A DNA stretch of 64,000 nucleotides from Polytrichum commune (Eukaryota > Streptophyta > Polytrichopsida > Polytrichales > Polytrichaceae), in the NCBI GenBank assembly GCA_950295325.1, contig OX485804.1, positions 33,358,001 through 33,422,000 on the forward strand, written 5' to 3'. Position numbers and translations under genes: made by a program. Within the stretch, counting starts at the first letter, position 1. The number at the start of each line of letters is the position of its first letter. The notes under the pieces are model-generated. The model was not told where the DNA came from. It worked only from the letters and a program-made list of their open reading frames with translations, and did no database searches. Shown here in pieces: positions 49,101 through 60,281 of this stretch.

Positions 49101-50856
49101 GCATCACATCCCATGTGATGTTACGTGATAGACATGAGCCATGTCACGTCCATTTCAACATCCATGCATTGCATTGTTCTCAAGTACCTCACCTACAAAA
49201 CGATCTGAACCATACAAGGACCAATATCATGGCTATGAATCAAAACATTCAAAGGTGGGTAGCAAATATTCCCCCTACATCACTATATGCGAGACTTGTA
49301 TACATTCCATCCAAATTTTTATTGGCGAAGCTATGTAAGTTGAATATGAAACGATTGGGAAAATTTGGACCCTTTGCAACTGGTTTGCCAACATGATGCA
49401 ACCTACAACCTTTTGTTTCTACACGGCTCATTCCTACTCCATTGCAATGTGTGGGAGTTTTATCGGCCGATCTTAAGGATGTACATGCCTTTCAAGCAGG
49501 TAGGTCCAAAGTATGTTGGGATTCAAGTAAGTGGTTCACCGGTGTTCAAGGTTGCCTTCCAGGCTCGTAGTATATTCATTGTGGCAACATTCACAACAAA
49601 TCCAAATCCTCACTCAAGCTCTTGGATGATTGGAATTCCATGCATCAAACCTCTTGACTAGGTACCCCTACACTCCTCAACACAATATGTTACACTAGAA
49701 GATGCAATACCCAAAAACCGGACACTAGGATCCTCTCAAACGCACTTTGTTGATGCAATTTTCATCCAACATTTTCATGAAATTATTTAGAAAATTTCTA
49801 TCACCGAAGGTCACCAAAAGACATCGACTTGTCGGTTTTTGCGTCCTAGCTTGCAAGAGTTTATGACCTACTATGCCACAAGTTTTGGCACCTCCCTTCT
49901 AGGCTTCCAGTTGCGAGGGCATGCCCGTAAATATACTATGGCTCGATGAATGCCAAACCATTTGTTGGTGAGGCATTTTTGGGGGAGGGGAGGACTGAAA
50001 TTGGGGTTCACCAAGGTACAATTATGTCACGTCAAATTACTTTTAGAATTTAAAAGAGAACATGGAAGAGGACTGTAAGAATGCTATGGTGTGATAAGAA
50101 TGTTACAAGAAATTATGTTTTTTTTTTTTGCATATACAAGGTCCTATAACTTTAAAAACTTGAACATCAAGACCTAAAATCACTAATGATTGTGTGACTC
50201 ACACTAGACTCATGGCTGATAACATTGAAGTGCATGCACTACCCAAAACAAAACCAACAACAACACCATGATTCTTTTTTTACGCAATCCAAGGTAGGTC
50301 ATTTTGACCGGCTCACAAGTAAAACATTATGACCATTTTGACACATAGGTGTCCTTTGTGAGCTTGGGCACAATGTCATTTTGGACCGTGCATGGACCAT
50401 AGCATCTAAATTCATGTGTTCTTCTAGTGATGAGAGCCTAAAATTGATGCAAAATCGTCAATGTCCTCTTCATACACATGCATTTTAATAATCTTGACTC
50501 AATTCTACTTGCACAATTGCAAGTATTGGCCTTAGTACTTGTCAAAACCCTTCACCATGCCATTGTCAACTTAACTTACCAAGCAATTCAACCTTCACTT
50601 CAAGCCAAACCGCTCACAATTTTCTTTGTTTCATATATATCATAAAGCTTACTTCCATCTGCTTGGCAAGGTAACCATTGTTGCATTTCCTAACCCTCAA
50701 AGTTGTCTTTGTGGGTTGTGAATTGTGTTGCCATTACAAGGTTGGATGTTCAAGTGAATTTATTTGCACCTCTTTAAATCATGTATAGCATTTCTTTTGT
50801 AAGGTTTTAGCCTTGTAAGTTTGACTTGTTCTCCATTCATGTTTATGTTGAGGTAA
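46195..50856. other. spacer, no gene seen
   Basis: The first few hundred bases should include the 3' region of the small membrane-protein gene. The rest is AT-rich with a poly-C run at about 48,165-48,179 and words such as GTCAACTACTAGTAG near 48,840. Frames up to 135 codons (46,756-47,163, minus) resemble no family. Confidence 0.4.
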
Positions 50857-51610
50857 GAGCTACACTAAATATTGTGGTTAGTGTCATATTTTATGTCACT
50901 GTGATAATTTTTTCTGATGACGCTTCTTATGAACAAGTTCACAAGTATTGTCATCCCAAAAAAAATACTTTTATTTCATCAAATCTTGAAATAAAATTAT
51001 GTATATTCTACATTCTTATAATGGAATATTGCCATGGATGTTTGAAAGTTGGATGAAAAACTACACTAAATATGATATGTAGTGTCATATGGTATTTAAT
51101 GCCACTATAGTAACTTTTTGGATGACCCTTCTTATGAATAAGTTTACGGATATTGTCATGGAGGATGGATGAGTTCATCCATCGGCCAAAACCCTACCTT
51201 CTCTTGTCAACAACTTGTGATGAAATATTGTCATGGATGATTGAAATTTGGATGAAAAATCACTTGATAAGTGATAGTATTTGCAACACTGTAAAGCTAC
51301 TATCCCCCAGAAACATTTACGAGGAATGACAAATAATGTTGGGTGAACATTTAGTGTTGGTGACACTATACCGCGGTTTATAATTAGTACTGAGCAAGAC
51401 AATTGGAATTGGTGACACTAAATACCATATTTAGTATACTTAGGAAGTGATTGTTATTACAACATTGTAAATCTATAATGCCCAAAAAATTCTACAAGGA
51501 ATGACAAGTAATATTAGGTTCATGTTTAGTGTTGGTGACCATTCACGGGCAGTTTACAATTGGTATTGAGCAAAACAAATATAATCGATGACACTTAATA
51601 CAATATTTAT
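50857..51610. mobile_element. cluster of ACTACACTAAATAT-family MITE copies
   Basis: The best copy is 51,060-51,440, with ends ACTACACTAAATATGAT and CATATTTAGTATACT. It aligns with the FAAH-intron copy at 14,393-14,762 throughout. A truncated copy precedes it (50,857-51,059), ending where the full copy begins, and another partial copy follows at about 51,475-51,610. This suggests insertion of one copy into or beside another. Confidence 0.7.
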
Positions 51611-52808
51611 TGGATCTTTTACTAGGATAAGTAGTAAAAAACCAAAATAAGATTTTCCTACATAAGAGTTCAAGGTCTATGGAGGAGTCAAGATACAATG
51701 AGTGAATATAGAGGCATGGGAATAGGGAGAGAGAGGGAATTCTTGTATATGAGCATACCTTCACTCATCCAACATAAAAGCCCTGAAATAGTATGTAGCA
51801 TGGAGGTGTTTTTTTTTAGTTGATGCGACACCGGGATTAAATTTCAAGACCCTGAATTAGTTTACATTAGGTCATTCGAATTGAATCGGCAACAAACCTA
51901 TAGGGGTTCAAGTTTTTATGTTGGATGGATGAGAGGTATGCTTGTATATGTTGATTCCCTCTCTCTAGGGAATAGAGGGGAAGAGTTGTTGAGCTTCCTA
52001 GTTGGATTCTCTTGGGTATATGAGTTACAGCTATTTTACACATTGACCAAGGGTCGTGAGGAAAAAGATGGTTTAGAATTTCTTGTGGTTATGGTCAACA
52101 TGTCCGATGACCATGACCCAAAAGAAATCCTAAATCACTTTTTTAAAGCCTTGCTCATGGACATAGTGTAAATTGGATTTAGATCACGACAAGATCTTTT
52201 AATGAAAATGATCATTCAAGTTTATTTTCATCAATATTTTATTATCATTATCAATATCAATATTATTGAAAATAAAACATTATTAAAAACTGTATTATTA
52301 AGTAAAGACACTACTATGCTTTCCTGACAAGGTCATCTTCATTTTTTGTCCAAACAACTTTGCCCTTGCTACAAAATCCAAGTGACCACCAAACATTATC
52401 CATTTATGGACATGTAGAATTTCACGGTCACTTTTATTTTTGGTGACTTTGTGTGGGAAAAAGGTGAAACCACCATTCATTGCTCAACTCATGACAGACT
52501 TTAGAAAGCAATAGTCATGGTTATTGGTCACTGGGAGAGTAAGGCCTTTAAAAGACCCCAAAACCAAGTTTGAGATTGATTACTAGGATGTTTACCTTGG
52601 ATGCATTTGTACAAGTATTAATATGTCTTAAAATTAGCGGTCCATCCACCTAAAGCCTTATGATTAATGTGCAAATTGGAGAGATTACGTTGCGTTGCAT
52701 TGAGATAGAATGAGGGAGTAGGAGTTGGGTTGTAAGGCATGATAGTCAAGAATCAATCGAGAATAGAGGGCTTGGTTTTGAGGCTAAGAGCCCTAGTGAC
52801 AAGCGCAT
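51611..52808. other. spacer, no gene seen
   Basis: AT-rich sequence. Around 52,330-52,450 a stretch with CCAAGTGACCACCAAACATTA resembles the interior of the Harbinger-like MITE, so a diverged relative may lie here. No coding exon is supported. Confidence 0.35.
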
Positions 52809-53224
52809 GGGGAGGTCACTCCATTGTAAAGTTGAACAACCACGTGCGAACACTTATATGTAAAAGAATCCTACTTTCTACATAAAGCATCACCAAAATG
52901 GGTCAAAATTTTATCAAATTTTTTTCATGAGTAGATATACACAATTCCTATTACATAGTAAAAAATGGTAACTAGATTTAATGATTTCTTCTTTTATAAA
53001 ACATTTCATTTCTAACTAGAATGACACATAATTGAACTAAAAAAAATTCTAAAAAAAATGAAGATGACTAAAAATTTCAAAAAAATATACAAAAGATATT
53101 GTCAATGATAATGTATATGTAGAAAAATTATCATAAATTTTTAAAATTGTCTATAGCATGTAATATAGGGGTAGCAAACTTTGTTCGCATGTGGTGTTCA
53201 ACTTGACAATGGAGTGACCTCCCC
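52809..53224. mobile_element. fold-back element with about 44-bp inverted ends
   Basis: The left arm 52,809-52,853 starts GGGGAGGTCACTCCATTG and continues through TTGAACAACC to GCGAACAC. The right arm 53,182-53,224 is its inverted copy with a few mismatches. The interior is AT-rich and non-coding. No clear target duplication is seen, so the superfamily is not assigned. Confidence 0.75.
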
Positions 53225-54068
53225 GTGGACAGGCGTAAATGGGGACTCCGCCAATGTGGTCCCAGGTTTGAATTGTTAAAATTGGGATGGATCTAGAAGT
53301 TTGTGATAGAGTTATTTCTAAAGTTTTGGCATCAAACCCCTCTTAGGTTGGCTAAAATTTGAGTTAAAGATGCATAAAGTCACCCAAGTTTTTTTAATGC
53401 TTGAACTGCCATACTCAAAGAGCGGTGTCAAGCTATGAAAAACCAAATGTTTAGCTCGTCCTGCCAAGATTGGTGGGTCAAGCTATCCTTGCAGAGGTTG
53501 ATTTGGGGTTTAGATAGTGGGTCCCAAGGGCATGCCCTACTTTAGATCCTAACATTCTCTCAAAGTTTTAAGATGACAAAAGGAGGTGTGAGGCCAAACC
53601 ACCCACCCTTGTGTGTTGTAGTCCGGGTGGGGGCGCTCACATTCACTGCTTACAGCATCCTACTTCCTCGATATCATCAACCTCCACCGCATTCCACATC
53701 AACATTGGCACACCGGTTTATTCCACAATAAGGGTACAAGCATTAAAAAATGCTTTTCTCTACTTATTCCCCTCTTCCTACACTCTATCACAACCCCACA
53801 CTCAAATCCCTACTTAATGCTCACTCCCTCATGTCGCAATCTTGTACTTGTGGCCCCCTAACACACTAATAATCTAATTTCCTAGTGTAATTCCTCACCC
53901 CTTGCCTAATTAATTAGCCCACAAGGTAATATAGTCCTAATACCCCTAGTTCCCTTCCCTAATTTAACTTCAGTCTCGGAGTTCGAACCAAGAATCTACT
54001 CTGTTTGGGCTCGGGGTTGGCCCGTCATTGCCCGTCAAGGGACAGACCGGAGCCTTAAGTCCCTGGCA
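53225..54068. other. spacer, no gene seen
   Basis: No coding exon is supported. The last 70 bases lead into the minisatellite with related but irregular sequence. Confidence 0.4.
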
Positions 54069-54620
54069 GACACCGCACTCTGGTTCCAGGGGCTCCCCCG
54101 CTTCCTAGCCAGTCGCTCTCATTCCGATTCAGGAGCTTCCTAGCTTGGTAGACGCCGCATTCCGATTCCAGGGGCCTCCCAGCTTCATAGCCAGCCGCTC
54201 TCATTCCGATTCAGGAGCTTCCTAGCTTGGTAGACGCCGCATTCCGATTCCAGGGGCCTCCCAGCTTCATAGCCAACTGCTCTCATTCCGATTCAGGAGC
54301 TTCCCAGCTTGGTAGACGCCGCATTCTGATTCCAGGGGCCTCCCAGCTTCAGAGCCAGCTGCTCTCATTCCGATTCAGGAGCTTCCCAGCTTGGTAGACG
54401 CCGCATTCCGATTCCAGGGGCCTCCCAGCTTCAGAGCCAGCTGCTCTCATTCCGATTCAGGAGCTTCCCAGCTTGGTAGACACCGCATTCCGATTCCAGG
54501 GGCCTCCCAGCTTCAGAGCCATCCGCTCTCATTCCGATTCAGGAGCTTCCCAACTTGGTAGACGCCGCATTCCGATTCCAAGGGCCTCCCAGCTTCACAG
54601 CCAGCTGCTCTCAACATCTG
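54069..54620 (+). repeat. 82-bp minisatellite, about 6.7 units
   Basis: Units begin at 54,069, 54,151, 54,233, 54,315, 54,397, 54,479 and 54,561, exactly 82 bp apart, each starting GACGCCGCATTCCGATTCCA or a variant. Each unit is itself an old dimer: GCCGCATTCCGATTC with CAGCTTCATA in one half, and GCCGCTCTCATTCCGATTC with TAGCTTGGTA in the other. The first unit is the most divergent. No open frame runs through it in a protein-like way. Confidence 0.93.
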
Positions 54621-56269
54621 TGTCTCCCCTCCATACCTACACCCACTTTCTTTGCCTCCGAATCTGATTCAAAAAACCGGAAGCCGAAGCTTATCCCTTA
54701 AACCCTTAAACCCCTAACCCAACATGAGAAGGCCCCTATTCAAATACTAAAACCCTGGACCCTCTTCCCTCAACCTAACACACCCACTCCTAAGTTAATC
54801 AACCATCCACTAATTCCACTAATCCCTCTAATCAAACACGCACACACAAGCCTAATGCTTAAAATATAATCCCACACCAAGCCTCACTCTTTTTTATGCT
54901 TTTCAATAGCATGATTAAATTGAAAATCCACACTTGGCATGAAATAATGGTTAAGGATAATTGTGGGCACCATTTTGGGCCCACAGGAGGTCTGAAAAGT
55001 TTCGCCCAACTTTCAAATTAGGCTAGGGGCGTTCACTAGCGATTTACGTAAAAACGTCGTGCGAGAAAAGGTAGGTTGGAAAACATTTGTAGGACATTGA
55101 CTTTAAAATAAAAAAAAGAATAAAATAAAAAAATCTACATTAGGCTCCATCATATATCCATAAGTCATTCATATAACATACAATACTATAAAATTGTGTT
55201 AATTTATTTCTATTTTGTAAAATTTCTCAACAAAAACTTGAATGAATAATGTTTTTGTAGATTGAGTACGCTTAGAGATAAGTTAAGTTATGTTACAAAA
55301 CAAACAAAGGTAATAAGAATCATGAATGGAATATCAATAATTGTAGTTGAGTTTTGGCTAAAAGACACAAGGCTCAACCCCAACCCCATATTCTCGCCTC
55401 TTTGCACGATAGGAGCATTTATGCGTTCCATGATGATGAAATTGAATCTTGAGTTAAAGCCATGCTGCAATTCATTGTTGATGAACTTTAATTTGTTGTA
55501 GATAAACTTTGGTCCGATGTAGATGAAACAAGAAAAGGAAGGGTTTCTAGATTAGAGTCACGTTGAGCCAATTTTCTTTTCCCATTGTCATTTTGCATAT
55601 CTCCCTCAACCACATCATCACGCCATCCTTGGATTGTCCACACGTTATATCATTTTTCTATATTTTCTTATGAAACAAACATCAACAAAGCAAGGAACTC
55701 CACTCCAATGCCATAAGGAATATAACCAAGCCCCTGATTTTAAAAAATAAATTAGGGTGCAATTTACTACATAATTTTAAAATCTATAATTACCTATAGG
55801 ATGGAGGAAAATGATGATAAGTAGGTTGTTTATTAATTAAAGGGTCCAAAACAATTTAAAGAGTAAGATAAATGGCCCCTAAACAAATACTCAATCTTCG
55901 CACTTGCATGGTAATCTTTTATAGAGGTGCCTTCCCCGAGAAAATATGCTCCAAAACACGACGAGATGACGACCTCTTAATATAGAGTTTTCTTAAAGAG
56001 GGACATAAGAGTCATCTATAAAGTTTCCCATAGTTTCATCCCTTTTTGAGAAACTTTATGGATGACTCTTATGTCATTCATGTCTAGCCATATGAACAAC
56101 AAAGTTAATGGGTATGTGCATGGGTTCTCAACAAGTCAATCATGTCTTCATAATAGCTTTAGGAGCTAGTGCTAACCTTCATAAGAGTCTAGAGAGGCAC
56201 TTGCCTCATCTCCTTGAAGGGTTAAGCAATTATGGGTTAACCCTTAATTTCCCAAGCCCATGAAAAGGT
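54621..56269. other. spacer, no gene seen
   Basis: AT-rich with C-rich patches near 54,700-54,850. An inverted pair near 55,995-56,075 shares AAAGAGTCATC-like and AAACTTTATGGATGACTC words and forms a short hairpin. No gene is supported. Confidence 0.4.
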
Positions 56270-57130
56270 TGTTTAGTGTTGTTCACTCTGTAGGGCCCAG
56301 GAACCTGAGAAGACCGAGAGCGGAAGAAAGGAGCCGAAGTGGAGACCAAGGGAGCACCGCACCGGCCGCGGAGCCAACAAGCTGGAGAAGACGGAAGGCT
56401 GAGGAGAGAAAAGCCTGAGAGCCCAAGGACTGAAAAGACTTGGAGCCGGCGGACCGCGTGGAAGGGACTGAGGGCCGGCGGACCACGTGGAAGGAACTGA
56501 GGGCCGGTGAGCAAAGGGGAAGGTTATAAGGGCCCGGGAATGGAGGAGAGACCGGGGAACGCGACCAAGGGCCTGGGAACGGAGGAGAGATCGGGGAACG
56601 CAACTGAGAGGCCGGGAACGTACGAGCAAGCCGGGAACAAGCTGGGAACGAGCCGGGAGCGCCTGAGACCCGAAGAGGCATGCTAATTAGGACACGTGTT
56701 AGAATTAGGGCAATGAATGGAGGACAGATGAACTTTGAACCGAAGGAGATGTACCTATTTACTACATCTCAAGGATGGTAGATTCCTAGCTCCTAGATTA
56801 AAGACTTGTAATTCAGGCTATTTATGGTTATATGGCTATTTATAGCCGAGACGGTTATTTCAGAAAATTAGGCAAATGGTAGATTTAAAATACTATATAA
56901 AGGGGCCAACTTGAGGGCCCTAATACACTTCATTTGCCGCGGACCACTAGTCGTGAAGTGTCTTAAGAGGCCGTACGAGCAACCCTTTGGAGACCAAAGG
57001 ACTCGTGGACCTCGAACCTTTATTAGCTCAAAGAGGCCGTACAAGCAACCCTTTGGAAACAAAGGACTCGTAAACCTCGAACCAAACTTAAGTTTAAAAG
57101 CCGATGAAAGGCCAACGGAAGCTTAAAAGA
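56270..57130 (+). repeat. LTR-like block related to the adjoining retrotransposon LTR
   Basis: This block follows the same order as 57,340-58,260: a GC-rich purine stretch, CTAATTAGG with ACGTGT, a TATATAAAGGGGCCA core (about 56,894-56,908), then a small tandem repeat. Here the repeat is two copies of a 60-bp unit starting GAGGCCGTACGAGCAACCC at about 56,969 and 57,029. It may be a solo or nested LTR of a related element, or the 5' part of one very long LTR. Confidence 0.5.
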
Positions 57131-57988
57131 AAAATTAAGCGAAACTTATGAGATTTACAAGATAGACAAAGAGATCATCGGAATTACACACGAACTCAAG
57201 TAGGAACTTGAGGAACGGCCAAATTATTTACAAAGGCCAATCAAGTGGAGCTAAATGTAGAGACATTCTGCATCAGACAACTGCGAGGTGATTTCGGTGA
57301 CAAAAACATGCACAAGCTAAGAAGCAGCAGCAGCAGCAGCGCAAGGGGGAGCCGATCGAGGGTAAGGACCAGAGGAGGCCGCGGAGCAGACCGGGAGCGG
57401 CCACGTGGCAGAACAGGCTGGGAGCCCAGCTAGGGGAGCTGGAAGGAGGACTGTGAGCCCAAGAGGGAGAAGGCCGCGAGAATTAGGGCCAGGCCACCTC
57501 TCTTTGGTAGGACCCACCAAGCTTACTAATTAGGGTTACGTGTCGAGCTAGTGAAACTCTATACTAGAAGGTTAGGGGCCCAAGTTTAGTGAACCTATTA
57601 GTAAAGCGTTTCGCACTAGTAGGTTAGGAGCTACTTAGTAGAATAGTAAGTAGGGATGGGAGAGGATGAACCCAGAAAATGGTAGATGAAAGGACATGGG
57701 GATGACTATTTCTGAATGAACTCACCTAACTACATTGCCGTCAATGAATGACGAGCCAATTTTGGGGATGAATGGAGGAAATGAATGGTAACCAACTCAT
57801 GGCACATCTAGGCGGTTAGAACATGCCCGTATGTACTTCATGGGTAGATCTATTTTAAGCACGTGTCAGTCTAATTATAGATCTGACAGGGTTGAATTTA
57901 GACTGTAAGGGCATATATGACTAAAATTAGTAAATACAGACATTTAAAGACCTAACCGCCACATCTTAGATTACCCTAAATTCGAAGC

Positions 57989-57998
57989 CTATATAAAG
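57989..57998 (+). promoter_or_regulatory. TATA box of the LTR
   Basis: CTATATAAAGGGGCCAC sits in the LTR before the tandem array. The same core occurs in the related block at about 56,893-56,909, which supports a conserved promoter. Confidence 0.55.
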
Positions 57999-58067
57999 GG
58001 GCCACATATGGCACCTAATTCACCTCATTCTAAACACGAGCCATCCGAGGTGGAGGACGACGCGCTT

Positions 58068-58258
58068 GAAGACTAAAGGATATAACCTATCCTCGCATTC
58101 GAAGACTAAAGGATATAACCTATCCTCGCGTTTGAAGACTAAAGGATATAACCTATCCTCGCGTTGAAGACTAAAGGATATAATCTATCCTCGCATTTGA
58201 AGACTAAAGGATATAACCTATCCTCGCATTTGAAGACTAAAGGATTGTAATCCTCGCA
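58068..58258 (+). repeat. 33-bp hairpin tandem array within the LTR
   Basis: Units start at 58,068, 58,101, 58,134, 58,166, 58,199 and 58,232, spaced 33, 33, 32, 33 and 33 bp. Each contains AGGATATAACCTATCCT, an inverted repeat that can fold into a small hairpin. The last unit is altered. There are no unique spacers, so this is not a CRISPR array. Confidence 0.92.
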
Positions 58259-59417
58259 ATTGCAAATTCAAAGGGATTGAGATATTATCCCCGAACTTGA
58301 AGGCGTAAAGGATTGAAGAATCCTCGAAATGATTCAAGACTTTAGAGGATAGGAAATCTTAGAGTTTCTTCAACACGAAGAGGATCAAGGATCCGTAGAA
58401 AATTGAGATTTTGGAAAATCAAATAAACCGGAGGAACTTTTGGAGACATTGATTTGAGAGTTGATTAAACTTGAAAGCGTAAAGCCAAAATTGGCAGTAC
58501 TCGAAAGAATTAAAAAATGGAGCAAAGCCAAATTGGATACCTAGAGCTACTCGAGTGTGATTTGAGGTAGATTGAGCTAGGTGGCGAAGTCGAAATCATG
58601 ATCTAGAGAACGTGGTGGACGCGACATGGAGATTATCAAAACATGAAATCATTTCAACTTGTGTACACGGAATGCGGCCGGCAAATGGAACCTCATCAAC
58701 CTCTCAACTCGGAGCAAGATTAGGATTTCAAACTCTACTTCATAGATTTAAAGAACTCAAAAATCATGTGATATGATTGAAGATTAATACTCGAATACGG
58801 AACAAACATTTAATGAAAGCTTTTCACGAGAACATTATGTAAACTCTAGGAATTGAGTAGAAGAATGAAATCTTATGAATATACTTTAGTGAGGGGGTAT
58901 GTTTGGACCTTCAAAGGAATCGTGAACTTATCATAAACATACATTCTTAATGGATTAAGGATATTTTACGATCATTCAAACCATGAAAGATATTGTATGT
59001 ATGAATGATGTTCTCCCTAAAACACTTAACCCTGACATTAAGATTTCGGGGAACATAAACTTGACAACTTGGACACTTTATCCTTAGGGATTTATAAAAG
59101 GATTTTGAAACACTTTTCTTGATTACGAAAAGTATTGTGTTGTTAAATCTATTTGAAGGTTTAGGATCACCTAACCTTGACATTAGATTTCGGGGGACAT
59201 AAACTTGAAAACTTAGGTCAATTTGTCCTTGAGGATTCAAAAAGAGCATTAAGATTTTGTATCACAAAATTAAGATTATATGAGTGCAAACACCTTCACC
59301 AGAAATGGAAATCAAATGAAGGATCTAATTTTGGTGGGAGTAATTTCCATGTAAACCGGTCAGCAGCGGGTTACACCGTCTAAGTTTGCTGAGGGTTTGA
59401 AGGTGACCTCGACATTT

Positions 59418-59435
59418 TGGCGACCATGCTGGGGA
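59418..59435 (+). other. retrotransposon primer-binding site
   Basis: TGGCGACCATGCTGGGGA begins with TGG, the complement of a tRNA CCA tail, and stands just after the presumed LTR end. It is close to the tRNA-Arg-type site described for Ogre/Tat gypsy elements. It marks where minus-strand DNA synthesis would be primed. Confidence 0.75.
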
Positions 59436-59527
59436 TTCGCCACATGGATGTTACACTCACCTAGATTAGAATATCTAAATTACAAACTACAAAATATTTC
59501 GGAAAGTTGGATGGCAGGAAAACATGA

Positions 59528-60145
59528 ATGGAGAACTTGTATTACCTATATAATGGGAGAAGCCAACGGGAGGCAAATGAACAACGGAAGTGGGCGGAAA
59601 CGTTTGGACCGCGAAAACAAGATCGTGTAGAAAGAGCAGTGCAACGGCGACTCGAACAGTTTAACCTCCGCGGCTTTATTGTGCAGGAAAATAGAGAAGG
59701 AGAAGAAGATAACTCTAAACAACAAGAAATCTCAATCCTAGGCAGGTGGCCGTGGGATTATCCAAAGTATAACACCGATAAAACAACCTTGAGAAAATGG
59801 GAAGGAACGAAGAAATTCCACGACTTGATGTGGGACATGCAAAAATACTACGAAGACAAAACATGGCAGTTGTTTAAAGAAAAAGAAATAGGCTTTACTT
59901 ACCGGTCTCAATTTGAGAGAAGCATTGAGGAATTACCAGAGGAACTACAAGCGTTAATTTATTCCAAGGTGTGGAATAACGGAGGTGAAGGTATTTATGC
60001 CCATGCGTTGGGAGCAACCAAGCATCGAGGATACCACTATAAACAGGAGGGGTTATTGTATGATTTGTATGTTAGAAAGATATTCTTACCTCTGTATGGT
60101 GGTTTGCATGGTAGTGTGGGGAACTTGAATGTGGAACAGGAATAG
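59528..60145 (+). CDS. extra ORF upstream of gag in the gypsy element
   Basis: A 205-codon frame lies between the primer-binding site and gag, in a different frame from gag-pol, ending 137 bases before the gag start. The protein is charged, with aromatic-rich segments (GRWPWDYPKYNT, KFHDLMWDMQKYYEDKTW) and no motif I can name. An additional ORF before gag is a known trait of Ogre and other Tat-lineage gypsy elements, where its role is unknown. The start is the first in-frame ATG. It appears intact and free of stops, which argues that it is or was recently translated. Confidence 0.65.
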   Translation: MENLYYLYNGRSQREANEQRKWAETFGPRKQDRVERAVQRRLEQFNLRGFIVQENREGEEDNSKQQEISILGRWPWDYPKYNTDKTTLRKWEGTKKFHDLMWDMQKYYEDKTWQLFKEKEIGFTYRSQFERSIEELPEELQALIYSKVWNNGGEGIYAHALGATKHRGYHYKQEGLLYDLYVRKIFLPLYGGLHGSVGNLNVEQE

Positions 60146-60281
60146 GAACAAGAAACAAGAACTTAAATCAAGTATCCAAGTAATCATCCATAGGCAAACA
60201 GGTGAAGTACGGGTGCATTGAGGCGTCAGAGCTGAGAGAGCCGGCCAAGACCATGACCCCGAAACACTCTCAGTAGCGTAC

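Larger units (their letters stand above)
57541..59414 (+). repeat. candidate 5' LTR of the gypsy element
   Basis: The right end ...CCTCGACA stands four bases before a primer-binding site. TGTCGA at 57,541 would make a matching inverted terminus, giving 1.87 kb. However, similarity to the block at 56,270-57,130 extends left of 57,541, so the true start may lie further upstream. Features inside are a TATA box and a 33-bp hairpin array. The 3' LTR lies beyond the window and would settle the boundary. Confidence 0.4.

Noticed and set aside
54069-54620. Frames through the minisatellite
   Set aside because: They reflect the repeat unit; 82 is not a multiple of three, so no repeat protein can be maintained.
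56273-56681. Minus-strand frames of 94-132 codons rich in Ser, Pro, Leu and Arg
   Set aside because: They are the reverse of a GC-rich purine tract in an LTR-like block; composition is low-complexity and no motif is present.
58068-58258. Regular 33-bp array that could suggest a CRISPR array
   Set aside because: Units abut with no unique spacers, the context is a plant LTR, and each unit is a hairpin repeat.
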